DNA from: Oceanospirillales bacterium
GTDB taxonomy: Bacteria; Pseudomonadota; Gammaproteobacteria; Xanthomonadales; SZUA-38
Assembly: GCA_003233095.1 (NCBI GenBank)
Contig: QIKT01000108.1
Span: forward strand, 1 to 32,970
Reading direction: 5' to 3'
DNA length: 32,970 bases
Of the stretch, positions 20,819 to 30,647 are shown piece after piece. Numbering within the stretch: position 1 is the first letter of the stretch; every line of letters starts with the position of its first letter. Made by a program: the position numbers and the translations under genes. The notes under the pieces were generated by a model that saw only the letters and a program-made list of their open reading frames with translations, was not told the DNA's origin and made no database searches.

Positions 20819-21403
20819 GCCGCCGCACGCTGTTGCTTGGTCTGGACGGCACATCGACCGATCCGGCGCAGACTGTCAGGCCAAGCCACCTTCTCGCCAG
20901 GCCTTGGGAGACTGGGTGGGTCCACCGCTTCGAGAGAGTTTTCCCAACGGGCTGGGCGAGGGCATGGCGGATCAGGCGGTGGCTGTGTATCGGCAGCGGT
21001 TTTCCCAGGTGGGACTGTTCGAGAACGAGATGATTGCAGGCATGCAGGCCTTCGTGCAACGGGCTGTTCGCCTGTGCTTGCCAGTCGGATCATCAATCAT
21101 TTTGAACTCGATGGACTGATCAGTACGGTCTACGGCAGTGAACTGGATGGACGCTACAGCGATAAGAGCTACCTGATTGCGAGGATACTCGATGAGACCC
21201 GACTCAAACCCACCGATTGCCTGATGAATGGAGACCGTAAGCACGATATAATCGGCGTACTTACAAATCGGGTCAGTGCCATTGGCGTATTGTGGGGCTT
21301 TGACAATCACAGCGAACTGGCGAAGGTCGGTGCAAGCATGATTGCCGCCGCACCGAATGACCTGGACGCATTAGCACATCTTGGAGACACACATGAACGT
21401 TGA
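20815..21403 (+). pseudogene. HAD-family (Gph-like) phosphatase pseudogene
   Basis: HAD-like segments lie in three different frames: LLLGLDGTSTDPAQ (frame 1), ALGDWVGPPLRESF...VGLFENEMIAGM (frame 3), RIINHFELDG...YGSELDGRYSDKSYLIARIL...GDRKHDIIG (frame 2). Confidence 0.8.
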
Positions 21404-22406
21404 GCAGCTGGTAGAAACAGCACAGGCCATGGTGGCTGAAGGCAAGGGCATTCTGGCCATTGACGAGAGCACCGGCACGATCAAGAAGCGCCTGGATCAG
21501 ATCAAAGTGGAAAGCACCGATGAAAGCCGCCGCAACTACCGTCAAATGCTGTTGACCACCGACGGATTGGGCGAGCATATTTCCGGAGCCATCCTGTATG
21601 ACGAGACCATTCGGCAACAGGCGACCGATGGTCGCAGTCTGGTTGAGGTCATGAATGAACAGGGCATCCTGCCGGGTATCAAGGTCGATACCGGCGCTCA
21701 TCCTCTGGCGGGTCACCAAGGAGAGATGATCACAGAAGGTCTTGATGGGCTGCGAACCAGGCTTGAAGAGTATGCCCGGATGGGTGCCCGCTTTGCCAAG
21801 TGGCGTGCGGTGATCACTATTGGCGATGGCATTCCGACCATCGGCTGCATCAACGCCAACGCCCATGCTCTGGCACGCTATGCGGCGCTGTGTCAGGAAG
21901 CTGGCATCGTGCCGATGGTTGAGCCCGAAGTCCTGTTGACCGGCGACCATGATCTGGACACCTGTTATGAAGTGACCGAAGGCACCTTGAAGGCGCTCTA
22001 TGATCAGATGTTCGAGCAGGGTGTTCTGCTGGAAGGGTCCATCCTCAAGGCCAGCATGGTGGTTGCCGGAGATCGATGCGAGGAGCAAGCCAGCCTTGAT
22101 CAGGTTGCCGAAGCCACCATCCAGTGTCTGAGCAACAGTGTTCCCGCTGCAGTACCCGGTGTCGTGTTCCTGTCGGGTGGTCAAACCGAGACTCAGGCGA
22201 CGGCACATCTGAACTGTATGGCGCAGATGGGACCACACCCATGGGTATTGAGTTTTTCCTATGGTCGAGCGCTGCAGCAGGGCGCGCTTGTAGCCTGGGG
22301 CAACAACAGCACAGCTGACAACGCCGAGGCGCAGGCGATTCTGGCGCATCGCGCCCAATGCAATGGTCTGGCGACGCTCGGACAGTATGAGGCGTCAATG
22401 GATTGA
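21393..22406 (+). CDS. Class I fructose-bisphosphate aldolase
   Basis: GKGILAIDESTGTIKKR, FAKWRAVI, EPEVL, LEGSILKASMV, PGVVFLSGGQ; RBS TTGGAGA upstream. Confidence 0.94.
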   Translation: MNVEQLVETAQAMVAEGKGILAIDESTGTIKKRLDQIKVESTDESRRNYRQMLLTTDGLGEHISGAILYDETIRQQATDGRSLVEVMNEQGILPGIKVDTGAHPLAGHQGEMITEGLDGLRTRLEEYARMGARFAKWRAVITIGDGIPTIGCINANAHALARYAALCQEAGIVPMVEPEVLLTGDHDLDTCYEVTEGTLKALYDQMFEQGVLLEGSILKASMVVAGDRCEEQASLDQVAEATIQCLSNSVPAAVPGVVFLSGGQTETQATAHLNCMAQMGPHPWVLSFSYGRALQQGALVAWGNNSTADNAEAQAILAHRAQCNGLATLGQYEASMD

Positions 22407-22488
22407 TCATCGGTACACTCGAAGCACACAAAGGCCGGTTCATGCCCACTGCTGTCCCACAGTTGAGCATAAATTAAGAAAGCCTGGC

Positions 22489-22645
22489 AGCCTGTCGGAC
22501 TTAACGGGTCGTCGCGAGGGAAAGTCGATTTGAGCCAGATTTTTGGATCTTTTGAAGCGAATAGCACCGCTATGTCACGAAAAAGATCCAAAAATCTGGC
22601 CAAACTCGGATTTTCCGCAAGTGATCATGTTAAGTCCGGCAGGCT
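22489..22645. repeat. Family-1 long-hairpin repeat element (MITE-like)
   Basis: 16-bp TIRs AGCCTGTCGGACTTAA / TTAAGTCCGGCAGGCT (1 mismatch); internal perfect 20-bp inverted repeat GCCAGATTTTTGGATCTTTT (22534-22553) / (22581-22600). Confidence 0.9.
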
Positions 22646-22699
22646 CCTAGGCCGATCAATGGATCGCGCACACACTCTCAGACGCCGATGGAGGCCCGA

Positions 22700-24004
22700 G
22701 TGACCGAACAGACTGACACGCCGGAACAGCAGGTCGCCTCAACCTACGTCGAGCCCTTCTGGAGATGCCTGCCAGCAATCTTCAAATATCCATTCAAGCC
22801 CCACTGCTTGATGATCATGGGTTTGTATTCGGCGCTATTTTGGTTGGGTGGCGTACTTTTTTTCCCTGTGGGAACCCTTGTGTTCATGTTGACGCTGATG
22901 GCGGCCTATCAGTTCTGCTATAGCGTTCTCAGCTGGACGGCAGGTGGTAATCTGGAACCCCCGGTGCACTTCTATCTGTTGCAGCACTGGAATGTGTTCT
23001 GGCAACAGTTCCTGCTCTGGTTCTGTCTGGGACTGGCCATTGGGGCGGTCAATTACAACTTCGGGCCAGCCCTGGCGTTGCTTCTTGGCGTGCTGATACT
23101 GGCCTTCTTGCCGATGGCCACCATTGTCCTGTCGATCGAGAAGTCGGTGTTCTCGGCGATCAATGTCGTTCTGCTGATCGAGGGCATCCGTCGCATGGGC
23201 CGTCCCTACTGGATGATGCTGCTGGTCCTGGCGGGCATTCTGTTCCTTAGCGGGACGGTCCAGTACCTGGTCGCGCAGTTCGAATTGTCGATGCTGAACG
23301 TGTTTCTGGATCACTTCATATGGCTGTACTCGTCTATCGTCATGTTTCATCTGATGGGGTATCTGATCATGCAGTGTCATGAGGCTCTCGGGATGGAACT
23401 CAGCCCTCAGGTGCTGGATCGGGATCATCAGCTCAGGCCTGATCAGTCCAACCCGGTCATGATACGACTGGAAACACTGATGGCCGAGGGTCAGCACCGG
23501 CAGGCCCGCGTTATGCTGAGAGAATCCATTCGCAGGCACAATGATGATCCCTCACTGGTGGCGACCTATCGTGCGTTGTGTATGGAGACTGACACACCTC
23601 AAGACTGGTATGGGTTTGCTGGACTGCAGGTTATTCGCCAGCAGGAGGCCGGGGCGGTGAAAGAGGCGCTGACGCTGGTTACCAGTTGCCTCAGCGAACA
23701 ACCGGATTTTCAATTGCCCGAGGGCGATGTCATCTTGCCGCTAGCCAGGGCAGCCTACGAGCGCGGTGAATTCCGTTTGGCGGTTCGTCTGAGCAAGGAC
23801 TTTGGCAAGCGATACCCGCGTCATCCCGATGGTGTGGCACTGCATCTGCTGATTGCGACCATTTTGTTTGAACATCTGGGTGAAGAAGCACGCGCGCGCG
23901 CGATCGTGGAGTACCTGATCAAGCGGGCCGTGAGTCATCCTCTCGCAGACGAGATCAGGGCATTGCGTTCACAAATGGACTCGTTGTCCACGCCGCCGCA
24001 GTAA
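22700..24004 (+). CDS. Integral membrane protein with C-terminal TPR-like region
   Basis: GTG start with GGAGG 5 nt upstream; several hydrophobic segments, then helical repeats (RQARVMLRESIRRHNDDPSLVATYRAL). Confidence 0.65.
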   Translation: MTEQTDTPEQQVASTYVEPFWRCLPAIFKYPFKPHCLMIMGLYSALFWLGGVLFFPVGTLVFMLTLMAAYQFCYSVLSWTAGGNLEPPVHFYLLQHWNVFWQQFLLWFCLGLAIGAVNYNFGPALALLLGVLILAFLPMATIVLSIEKSVFSAINVVLLIEGIRRMGRPYWMMLLVLAGILFLSGTVQYLVAQFELSMLNVFLDHFIWLYSSIVMFHLMGYLIMQCHEALGMELSPQVLDRDHQLRPDQSNPVMIRLETLMAEGQHRQARVMLRESIRRHNDDPSLVATYRALCMETDTPQDWYGFAGLQVIRQQEAGAVKEALTLVTSCLSEQPDFQLPEGDVILPLARAAYERGEFRLAVRLSKDFGKRYPRHPDGVALHLLIATILFEHLGEEARARAIVEYLIKRAVSHPLADEIRALRSQMDSLSTPPQ

Positions 24005-24006
24005 TA

Positions 24007-24070
24007 GGGAGCAGCTCTGTGTTGATGCTCTCAATCCCCTCATCCAATCTCAAGCGACAGAGCTGCTCCC
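24007..24070. repeat. Inverted repeat after membrane-protein gene
   Basis: Perfect 14-bp arms GGGAGCAGCTCTGT (24007-24020) / ACAGAGCTGCTCCC (24057-24070), 36-nt spacer. Confidence 0.85.
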
Positions 24071-24163
24071 GGTAGCGTGGTCCCGATCTCTCTGATCGGT
24101 TATATCTACGGTGAAATTGACGGGCAATTTCTCTCAGTCTGAGCTTGAAAACGATTGAAATAA

Positions 24164-24182
24164 TATTTAGTGATGCTAAATA
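24164..24182 (+). promoter_or_regulatory. Candidate operator upstream of aceE
   Basis: TATTTAG-TGATG-CTAAATA dyad, 59 nt before the aceE ATG, adjacent to TTGAAA boxes. Confidence 0.4.
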
Positions 24183-24241
24183 ATGAATTGTCTCGGTGTT
24201 CTCGCTAGAATCAGTCCACCACGCTCTGCCAGGGAACACAC

Positions 24242-26917
24242 ATGTCCATTTCTCACGATCCGATTCACGACATCGATCCTCAGGAAACCAGCGAATGGCT
24301 GGATGCATTGTCCGGTGTCATCCAGGCGGATGGCTCCGAACGCGCACATTTTCTGCTCGAACAGTTGGTTGATCTGGCTCGACGCTCCGGGGCGCATCTG
24401 CCCTATGATGCGACGACCGCCTATCTGAATACCATTCCACCTCATGCCGAAGCGCGTTCGGATGGCAACCATGAAATCGAATGGCGACTGCGCTGCTGGA
24501 TTCGCTGGAATGCGATGGCCATGGTCGTGCGAGCCAACCGCAAGGATCCAAGCCTCGGTGGACATATCGCCAGTTTTGCCTCGGCGGCCACCTTGTATGA
24601 CGTTGGCTTCAATCACTTCTTTCAGGCGCCGTCCGAGGATCACGGTGGCGATCTGGTTTATTTCCAGGGCCATTCTTCACCCGGTATCTATGCGCGCGCC
24701 TTCCTTGAAGGCCGTTTGAGCGATGAACAGATGGATCGCTTTCGTACTGAGGTTGGTGGCGATGCGCTGTCCTCCTACCCACATCCATGGCTGATGCCCA
24801 ATTTCTGGCAATTGCCGACGGTGTCAATGGGGTTGGGTCCGATCATGGCGATCTATCAGGCTCGTTTCCTCAAATACCTGCACAATCGTGAACTGGCCGA
24901 GACGTCCAAGCGCAAGGTGTGGGCGTTTCTCGGTGATGGTGAGACGGACGAGCCCGAGTCACTGGGTGCTATTTCACTCGCCGGACGGGAGAAACTGGAC
25001 AATCTGGTCTTCGTGGTCAATTGCAATTTGCAGCGCTTGGATGGACCGGTGCGAGGCAATGGCAAGATCATTCAGGAGTTGGAAGGCGTCTTTCGGGGGG
25101 CAGGCTGGAATGTCATCAAGGTCATCTGGGGCTCTTATTGGGATCCACTACTGGCCAAGGACACTCAGGGCTTGCTGCGCAAGCGAATGGATGAAAGCCT
25201 CGATGGGGACTATCAGAACTACAAGGCCAAGGGCGGCAAGTACACCCGGGATCACTTTTTCGGCAAGTACCCTGAGCTCAAAGAAATGGTGTCCAGTCTG
25301 TCCGATGATGACATCTGGCGTCTGAACCGAGGTGGCCACGATCCTCACAAGGTGTTTGCGGCCTATCATGAAGCAACCCATCATACCGGCCAGCCGACGG
25401 TGATTCTGGCCAAGACCGTCAAGGGGTATGGTATGGGCGCTTCTGGCGAAGCACAGAACATCACCCACCAGCAGAAAAAGCTGGACGACACTGCGATCCG
25501 CGCTTTCAGGGATCGATTCAACATCCCCATCAGTGATGATGAGCTGGCGTCGGTGCCCTATTACAAGCCGCCTGAGGGTTCTCCGGAGCTCAAATACATG
25601 CACGAACGGCGCGAAAAGCTGGGTGGATTCCTGCCCGCTCGTCACACTGATGGAATCGAACCACTGGACGTGCCCAAGCTGGCCGCCTTCGAATCGGTGA
25701 TGAAAGCCACCGGTGATCGTGAAATCTCGACCACCATGGCCTTCGTTCGAGCGCTGTCGGTCATTCTTCGGCACAAGCCAATCAGTGATCGAGTCGTGCC
25801 GATTGTGGCGGACGAAGCCCGAACTTTCGGCATGGAAGGCATGTTCCGTCAACTGGGTATCTACTCGTCCATCGGTCAGTTGTATGAGCCGATGGACTCC
25901 GATCAGTTGATGTATTACCGCGAAGACAAGAGTGGCCAGATTCTTCAGGAAGGCATTACCGAGGCAGGAGCATTCTCATCCTGGATTGCTGCGGCCACAT
26001 CGTATGCCAACAGTGCCACACAAATGATCCCGTTCTACATCTACTACTCGATGTTCGGATTCCAGCGCATCGGTGATCTGGCATGGGCGGCAGGCGACAT
26101 GCGCGCCCGCGGTTTCCTGCTCGGTGGCACCTCCGGAAGAACGACCCTGAATGGCGAAGGTCTGCAACATGAAGACGGCCAGAGTCACCTGTTCTCCAGC
26201 ACCATTCCAAACTGCATCTCCTATGATCCGGCGTTCGCCTATGAGGTCGCTGTGATTGTCCAGGATGGGCTCAGACGGATGTATCACGACCATGAAGATG
26301 TCTTCTATTACATCACGCTGCTGAATGAAAACCATTCGCAGCCCGAGATGCCCAAAGATGTCGAAGCGGGTATTCGACGAGGCATGTACCGGTTCAAGTC
26401 GGCTGGACGCGGCAAGTTCAAGGCGCGTGCCCAGCTGATCGGCTGTGGTGCCATCATGCATGAAGTGCTTGCTGCTGCGACGATGCTTCGCGAGGACTAT
26501 TCAGTGGCAACCGATATCTGGAGTGCCACCAGTCTGACCGAGCTGGGTCGAGACGGGGCATCCATCGAGCGACACAACCGGCTGAATCCAACGGTCAAAC
26601 CAAAGGTGGCCTATGTCACTGAATGCCTGTCCAAAGGGCAGGGTCCGGTGATTGCAGCCACGGACTACGTGCGAGCCTTTAGCGATCAGATCAGAGCCTA
26701 TGTGCCCGGTGATTACACGGTGTTGGGTACCGATGGGTATGGCCGATCGGACTCGCGTACGCAGCTGAGATATTTCTTCGAAGTCGATCGCAAGCATATT
26801 GCCTGGACTGTTCTGACGCGACTGGTTGCCGAAGAGTCCTTGCCGGCGTCGGTGCTCAAGGACGCTGTCAAGCGCTACGACATCGATTCAGACAAACCCG
26901 ATCCGGCCACGGTATAG
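24242..26917 (+). CDS. aceE: Pyruvate dehydrogenase (acetyl-transferring) E1, homodimeric type
   Basis: 891 aa; FFQAPSEDHGGDLVYFQGHSSPGIYARAFLEGR, VWAFLGDGETDEPES, GYGMGASGEAQNITHQQKK. Confidence 0.96.
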   Translation: MSISHDPIHDIDPQETSEWLDALSGVIQADGSERAHFLLEQLVDLARRSGAHLPYDATTAYLNTIPPHAEARSDGNHEIEWRLRCWIRWNAMAMVVRANRKDPSLGGHIASFASAATLYDVGFNHFFQAPSEDHGGDLVYFQGHSSPGIYARAFLEGRLSDEQMDRFRTEVGGDALSSYPHPWLMPNFWQLPTVSMGLGPIMAIYQARFLKYLHNRELAETSKRKVWAFLGDGETDEPESLGAISLAGREKLDNLVFVVNCNLQRLDGPVRGNGKIIQELEGVFRGAGWNVIKVIWGSYWDPLLAKDTQGLLRKRMDESLDGDYQNYKAKGGKYTRDHFFGKYPELKEMVSSLSDDDIWRLNRGGHDPHKVFAAYHEATHHTGQPTVILAKTVKGYGMGASGEAQNITHQQKKLDDTAIRAFRDRFNIPISDDELASVPYYKPPEGSPELKYMHERREKLGGFLPARHTDGIEPLDVPKLAAFESVMKATGDREISTTMAFVRALSVILRHKPISDRVVPIVADEARTFGMEGMFRQLGIYSSIGQLYEPMDSDQLMYYREDKSGQILQEGITEAGAFSSWIAAATSYANSATQMIPFYIYYSMFGFQRIGDLAWAAGDMRARGFLLGGTSGRTTLNGEGLQHEDGQSHLFSSTIPNCISYDPAFAYEVAVIVQDGLRRMYHDHEDVFYYITLLNENHSQPEMPKDVEAGIRRGMYRFKSAGRGKFKARAQLIGCGAIMHEVLAAATMLREDYSVATDIWSATSLTELGRDGASIERHNRLNPTVKPKVAYVTECLSKGQGPVIAATDYVRAFSDQIRAYVPGDYTVLGTDGYGRSDSRTQLRYFFEVDRKHIAWTVLTRLVAEESLPASVLKDAVKRYDIDSDKPDPATV

Positions 26918-26926
26918 GAGAGCGTC

Positions 26927-28300
26927 ATGGCAGATCTTACAGACATCAAAGTCCCGGATATCGGCGATTTTACGGATATAGAAGTAATTGGCATACTGGT
27001 CAGCGTGGGGGATGACATCGAGGCCGAGCAGGCGCTTCTGGAGCTGGAAAGTGACAAGGCGACCCTGGAGGTGCCCAGCCCGTCATCAGGCCGGGTTACG
27101 AGCATCGAAGTGTCGGTGGGCGACAAGGTATCAGAAGGCGATCTGATTCTGAAGCTTGAGCTGGCCGAAGCATCCGAAACCACACCGCCTGTTGAACAAC
27201 AGAGCGCATCGCAAACAGAACAGCCATCGATTGAATCCCGATCCACTGACGCTGCCTCGCCGAAGTCTTCCGGGGAGGCCGATAGCAGCACTGAGTCTGC
27301 CTCTGATGTCACATCCACACAGTCTTCCCGGCCGGTTGAGCCACCGGTGTCTCACGATGCCAGCACCAGACGGCCCAACGGCGACGTTCCCAATGCCAGT
27401 CCCTCGGTTCGAAAACTGGCCAGGGAACTGGGCGTGCCGATTGGCGAGGTGACGGGGAGCGGTCGCAAGGGCCGGATTACTGATGTCGATGTCAAGGGGT
27501 TCGTCAAGCAGGTCATGCATCGCAAGGGCAGCGGGCAACCGCTGGGGCAGAGCGGGTCGGGCCTGAATCTGATGGACTGGCCCACGGTGGACTACAGCAG
27601 TTTCGGGCCGGTCGAGTTGTTACCATTATCCCGCATCCAGAAAATTTCCGGGGCCAATCTGTCCCGCAATTGGGTGATGATTCCGCATGTCACTCAGCAT
27701 GATGAATGCGATATCACCGAGATGGAAGAATTTCGAAAGGCGCATCGTGAAGAGGCTAAATCTCGTGGCTTCAATCTGACGCCACTGGCCTTTCTGATCA
27801 AGGCCTGCGTCCGAGCGCTGCGAGAGTTTCCCAACTTCAATGCCTCGCTGGATCCTGGCAGTGAGCAGCTGGTGCTCAAGCAGTATTTTCATATCGGCGT
27901 CGCCGTCGATACGCCAGATGGTCTGGTGGTCCCAGTCCTGAGGAACTGCGACCAGAAATCGGTGTTCGAATTGGCTGAGGAACTGGCCGACATCAGTGTC
28001 CGAGCCCGGGATCGCAAACTGTCGCCGAAGGACATGCAAGGAGGCTGTTTCTCGATATCCAGTCTGGGTGGCATTGGTGGAACGGCGTTTACACCGATCA
28101 TCAACGCGCCCGAAGTGGCGATTCTGGGCGTGTCGCGACATGCCAACAAACCAGTCTGGGATGGCAACAGCTTCGTACCACGACTGATGTTGCCCTTGTC
28201 GATCTCCTACGATCACCGGGTTATTGACGGGGCGTCAGCGGCCCGCTTTACCGGCTATCTGGGTCATGTGCTGAGCGATATTCGTCGCCTTCTGCTGTGA
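26927..28300 (+). CDS. aceF: Dihydrolipoyl acetyltransferase E2
   Basis: One N-terminal lipoyl domain (LELESDKATLEVP), E3-binding domain (SPSVRKLARELGVPIGEVTGSGRKGRIT), catalytic SYDHRVIDGA. Confidence 0.95.
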   Translation: MADLTDIKVPDIGDFTDIEVIGILVSVGDDIEAEQALLELESDKATLEVPSPSSGRVTSIEVSVGDKVSEGDLILKLELAEASETTPPVEQQSASQTEQPSIESRSTDAASPKSSGEADSSTESASDVTSTQSSRPVEPPVSHDASTRRPNGDVPNASPSVRKLARELGVPIGEVTGSGRKGRITDVDVKGFVKQVMHRKGSGQPLGQSGSGLNLMDWPTVDYSSFGPVELLPLSRIQKISGANLSRNWVMIPHVTQHDECDITEMEEFRKAHREEAKSRGFNLTPLAFLIKACVRALREFPNFNASLDPGSEQLVLKQYFHIGVAVDTPDGLVVPVLRNCDQKSVFELAEELADISVRARDRKLSPKDMQGGCFSISSLGGIGGTAFTPIINAPEVAILGVSRHANKPVWDGNSFVPRLMLPLSISYDHRVIDGASAARFTGYLGHVLSDIRRLLL

Positions 28301-28809
28301 CCAATCCGGCGAACCCAGGTGGCATGGGCCGAGGCATGATCGCGGCCGCCGCCGTGCTCACTCTGGGCTTGCTGACCTGGTACTTCAATGGGGTTCTGGA
28401 GCGGCAGATTAACCCCAATCAGAGGCCGGAAAGTTCATTCAACGGGCAGGTCAGGGAAGTCACTTTGCTGGCTAACCGTCAGGACCAGTACATGGTCACT
28501 GCTCGACTCAACGGCAATCCGGTGGATGTGCTGGTGGATACGGGAGCCTCGGATGTTGCGGTGTCCGAGCCGGTCGCACGCCGATTGAATTTGCCCCGTG
28601 GCCAGAGCATGATTGCCTCCACGGCCAATGGTCTGGTGGAAGGGTATCGCACCACCATTGATGCCATTTCGGTCGGAGACATCACGCTCTATGATGTCGA
28701 AGCCAGTGTCGTGCCGAACATGGCGTTCCCCGATGTGCTGTTGGGCATGACTTTTCTGCGCGAGCTGGAGATGACCCAGAGCAACGGTCGTTTGACCCTC
28801 AGGCAATAA
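28297..28809 (+). CDS. Retropepsin-like (clan AA) aspartic protease, membrane anchored
   Basis: GTG start overlapping aceF stop (GTGA); one N-terminal TM; VDVLVDTGASDVAVS catalytic motif, LLGMTFLRELEM. Confidence 0.85.
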   Translation: MTNPANPGGMGRGMIAAAAVLTLGLLTWYFNGVLERQINPNQRPESSFNGQVREVTLLANRQDQYMVTARLNGNPVDVLVDTGASDVAVSEPVARRLNLPRGQSMIASTANGLVEGYRTTIDAISVGDITLYDVEASVVPNMAFPDVLLGMTFLRELEMTQSNGRLTLRQ

Positions 28810-28844
28810 CAGTACGTTCATTTCTACACATATCAGGTGACCTC

Positions 28845-30647
28845 ATGACAGATAGCAAACAGATCGTTGTTCCAGATATCGGTGAATTCTCCGATGTGCC
28901 CGTGATTGAGTTGCTGGTCGCCGTGGGGGATCGGGTCGACAAGGAGCAGTCTCTGTTGACGCTGGAAAGCGACAAGGCAACGATTGAAGTCCCGGCGCCC
29001 TTTGCCGGAACGATTGAATCGATTGCCATTGCCCTGGGTGATACGATTTCCGAAGGCGACGTGATCGTCCACATGATTCCCGATCAGGGCGAACAGGACA
29101 GTGAGCCCGAAGCGCAGCAGCAGCCAGAGGTCAGCAGGGATGCATCACGCTCTGAATCGACGTCGTCGCCCGACAGTGCCGCGACCTCTCCGATCACCTC
29201 AGAGACACAGGCCGATGGCACACACGATTGCGAGGTGATTGTCCTGGGTTCAGGACCCGGAGGCTACACGGCGGCGTTCAGAGCCGCTGATCTGGGTCTG
29301 GATGTGGTCCTTGTCGAACGCTACCCTGAGCTTGGTGGCGTCTGTCTCAATGTGGGATGCATTCCCTCCAAGGCCTTGCTGCATACCGCTGAAGTGATCG
29401 ATATGGCCCGTGCATCGGCACAGCATGGGGTCAGTTTTGGCAAGCCTGTGATCGACCTGCCAGCACTCAGAGAGTTCAAGACCAAGGTGGTCGGTCAGCT
29501 CACCCAGGGTCTGGCGGGTATGGCCAAACAACGTGGCGTGCGAGTGATTCAGGGCAGCGGTCAATTTACCGGCCCTCATCAGATGAGCATTGATACAGAG
29601 CAGGGTCAGCAGAGCCTGAGCTTTGGCAAGGCGATCATCGCCGCAGGGTCACAGGCGATCAAACTCGGCGGTTTTCCCTGGGATGATGCGCGCATGATGG
29701 ATTCCACCGATGCGTTGGATTTGACCGATATTCCCGAGAAGCTGCTGGTGATTGGCGGCGGGATCATCGGACTGGAAATGGCCACGGTGTATCATGCATT
29801 GGGCTCATCTGTGACGGTCTGCGAGATGATGGATCAGATCATGCCAGGCACTGACAAGGACCTGGTTCGGCCGTTGCTCAAGCGGATCAAGAGTCGCTAT
29901 GAACGCATCCTCCTGAAAACACGTGTCAGTCAGATCGAGCCAGAAGAGACTGGGCTGAAGGCCACGTTGGAGTCTGATTCCGGCACCGAGGAGGAGTGCT
30001 TTGACCGTGTCCTGGTGTCGATTGGTCGTTCGCCGAACGGTGACAAGATTGGCTGCGAAGCCGCCGGCGTCGCCTTCAGTGAGCGCGGCTTTATCGACGT
30101 TGACTCTCAGCAGCGAACCAATGTGTCGCATATCTTCGCTATTGGCGATATCGTCGGGCAGCCGATGCTGGCTCACAAGGCGACTCATGAAGGCAAAGTG
30201 GCTGCCGAGGTCTGCGCGGGCCAGAAAAGTCATTTTGATGCGCGGGTTATTCCATCGGTGGCGTATACCGACCCTGAGATTGCCTGGGCAGGTCTGACCG
30301 AAATTCAGGCCAAGGCGGATGGGATTGACTACGAGACGGGGGTATTCCCCTGGGCTGCCAGTGGTCGCGCCATTGGCAATGCACGCACTGAAGGGGTTAC
30401 CAAGCTGTTGTTTGATCCTGAAACGGACCGATTGCTGGGAGCCGGTATCGTCGGTCCTCACGCTGGAGATTTGATTGCTGAATGCGTACTGGCGATTGAA
30501 ATGGGCTGTGATGCAGCGGATATTGGTTTGTCCATCCATCCTCACCCGACGCTGTCCGAAACAGTGGCCATGGCAGCCGAGGCCTTTGAAGGCACGATTA
30601 CCGACCTGTACTTGCCCAACAAGCAGTCCCGAGCAGGGAGCCTCTGA
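28845..30647 (+). CDS. lpdA: Dihydrolipoyl dehydrogenase E3 with N-terminal lipoyl domain
   Basis: Lipoyl LTLESDKATIEVP; GSGPGGYTAAFRAADLG; GGVCLNVGCIPSKALL redox disulfide; HPHPTLSETV. Confidence 0.95.
   Translation: MTDSKQIVVPDIGEFSDVPVIELLVAVGDRVDKEQSLLTLESDKATIEVPAPFAGTIESIAIALGDTISEGDVIVHMIPDQGEQDSEPEAQQQPEVSRDASRSESTSSPDSAATSPITSETQADGTHDCEVIVLGSGPGGYTAAFRAADLGLDVVLVERYPELGGVCLNVGCIPSKALLHTAEVIDMARASAQHGVSFGKPVIDLPALREFKTKVVGQLTQGLAGMAKQRGVRVIQGSGQFTGPHQMSIDTEQGQQSLSFGKAIIAAGSQAIKLGGFPWDDARMMDSTDALDLTDIPEKLLVIGGGIIGLEMATVYHALGSSVTVCEMMDQIMPGTDKDLVRPLLKRIKSRYERILLKTRVSQIEPEETGLKATLESDSGTEEECFDRVLVSIGRSPNGDKIGCEAAGVAFSERGFIDVDSQQRTNVSHIFAIGDIVGQPMLAHKATHEGKVAAEVCAGQKSHFDARVIPSVAYTDPEIAWAGLTEIQAKADGIDYETGVFPWAASGRAIGNARTEGVTKLLFDPETDRLLGAGIVGPHAGDLIAECVLAIEMGCDAADIGLSIHPHPTLSETVAMAAEAFEGTITDLYLPNKQSRAGSL

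Noticed and set aside
21273-22358. 361-aa minus-strand ORF opposite class I aldolase
   Set aside because: Antisense shadow of a well-supported fba gene; low-complexity, family-less translation.
23889-23902. CGCGCGCGCG run in the membrane-protein gene as possible Z-DNA or slippage site
   Set aside because: Short alternating stretch in coding sequence; the frame is intact and it is unremarkable by length.
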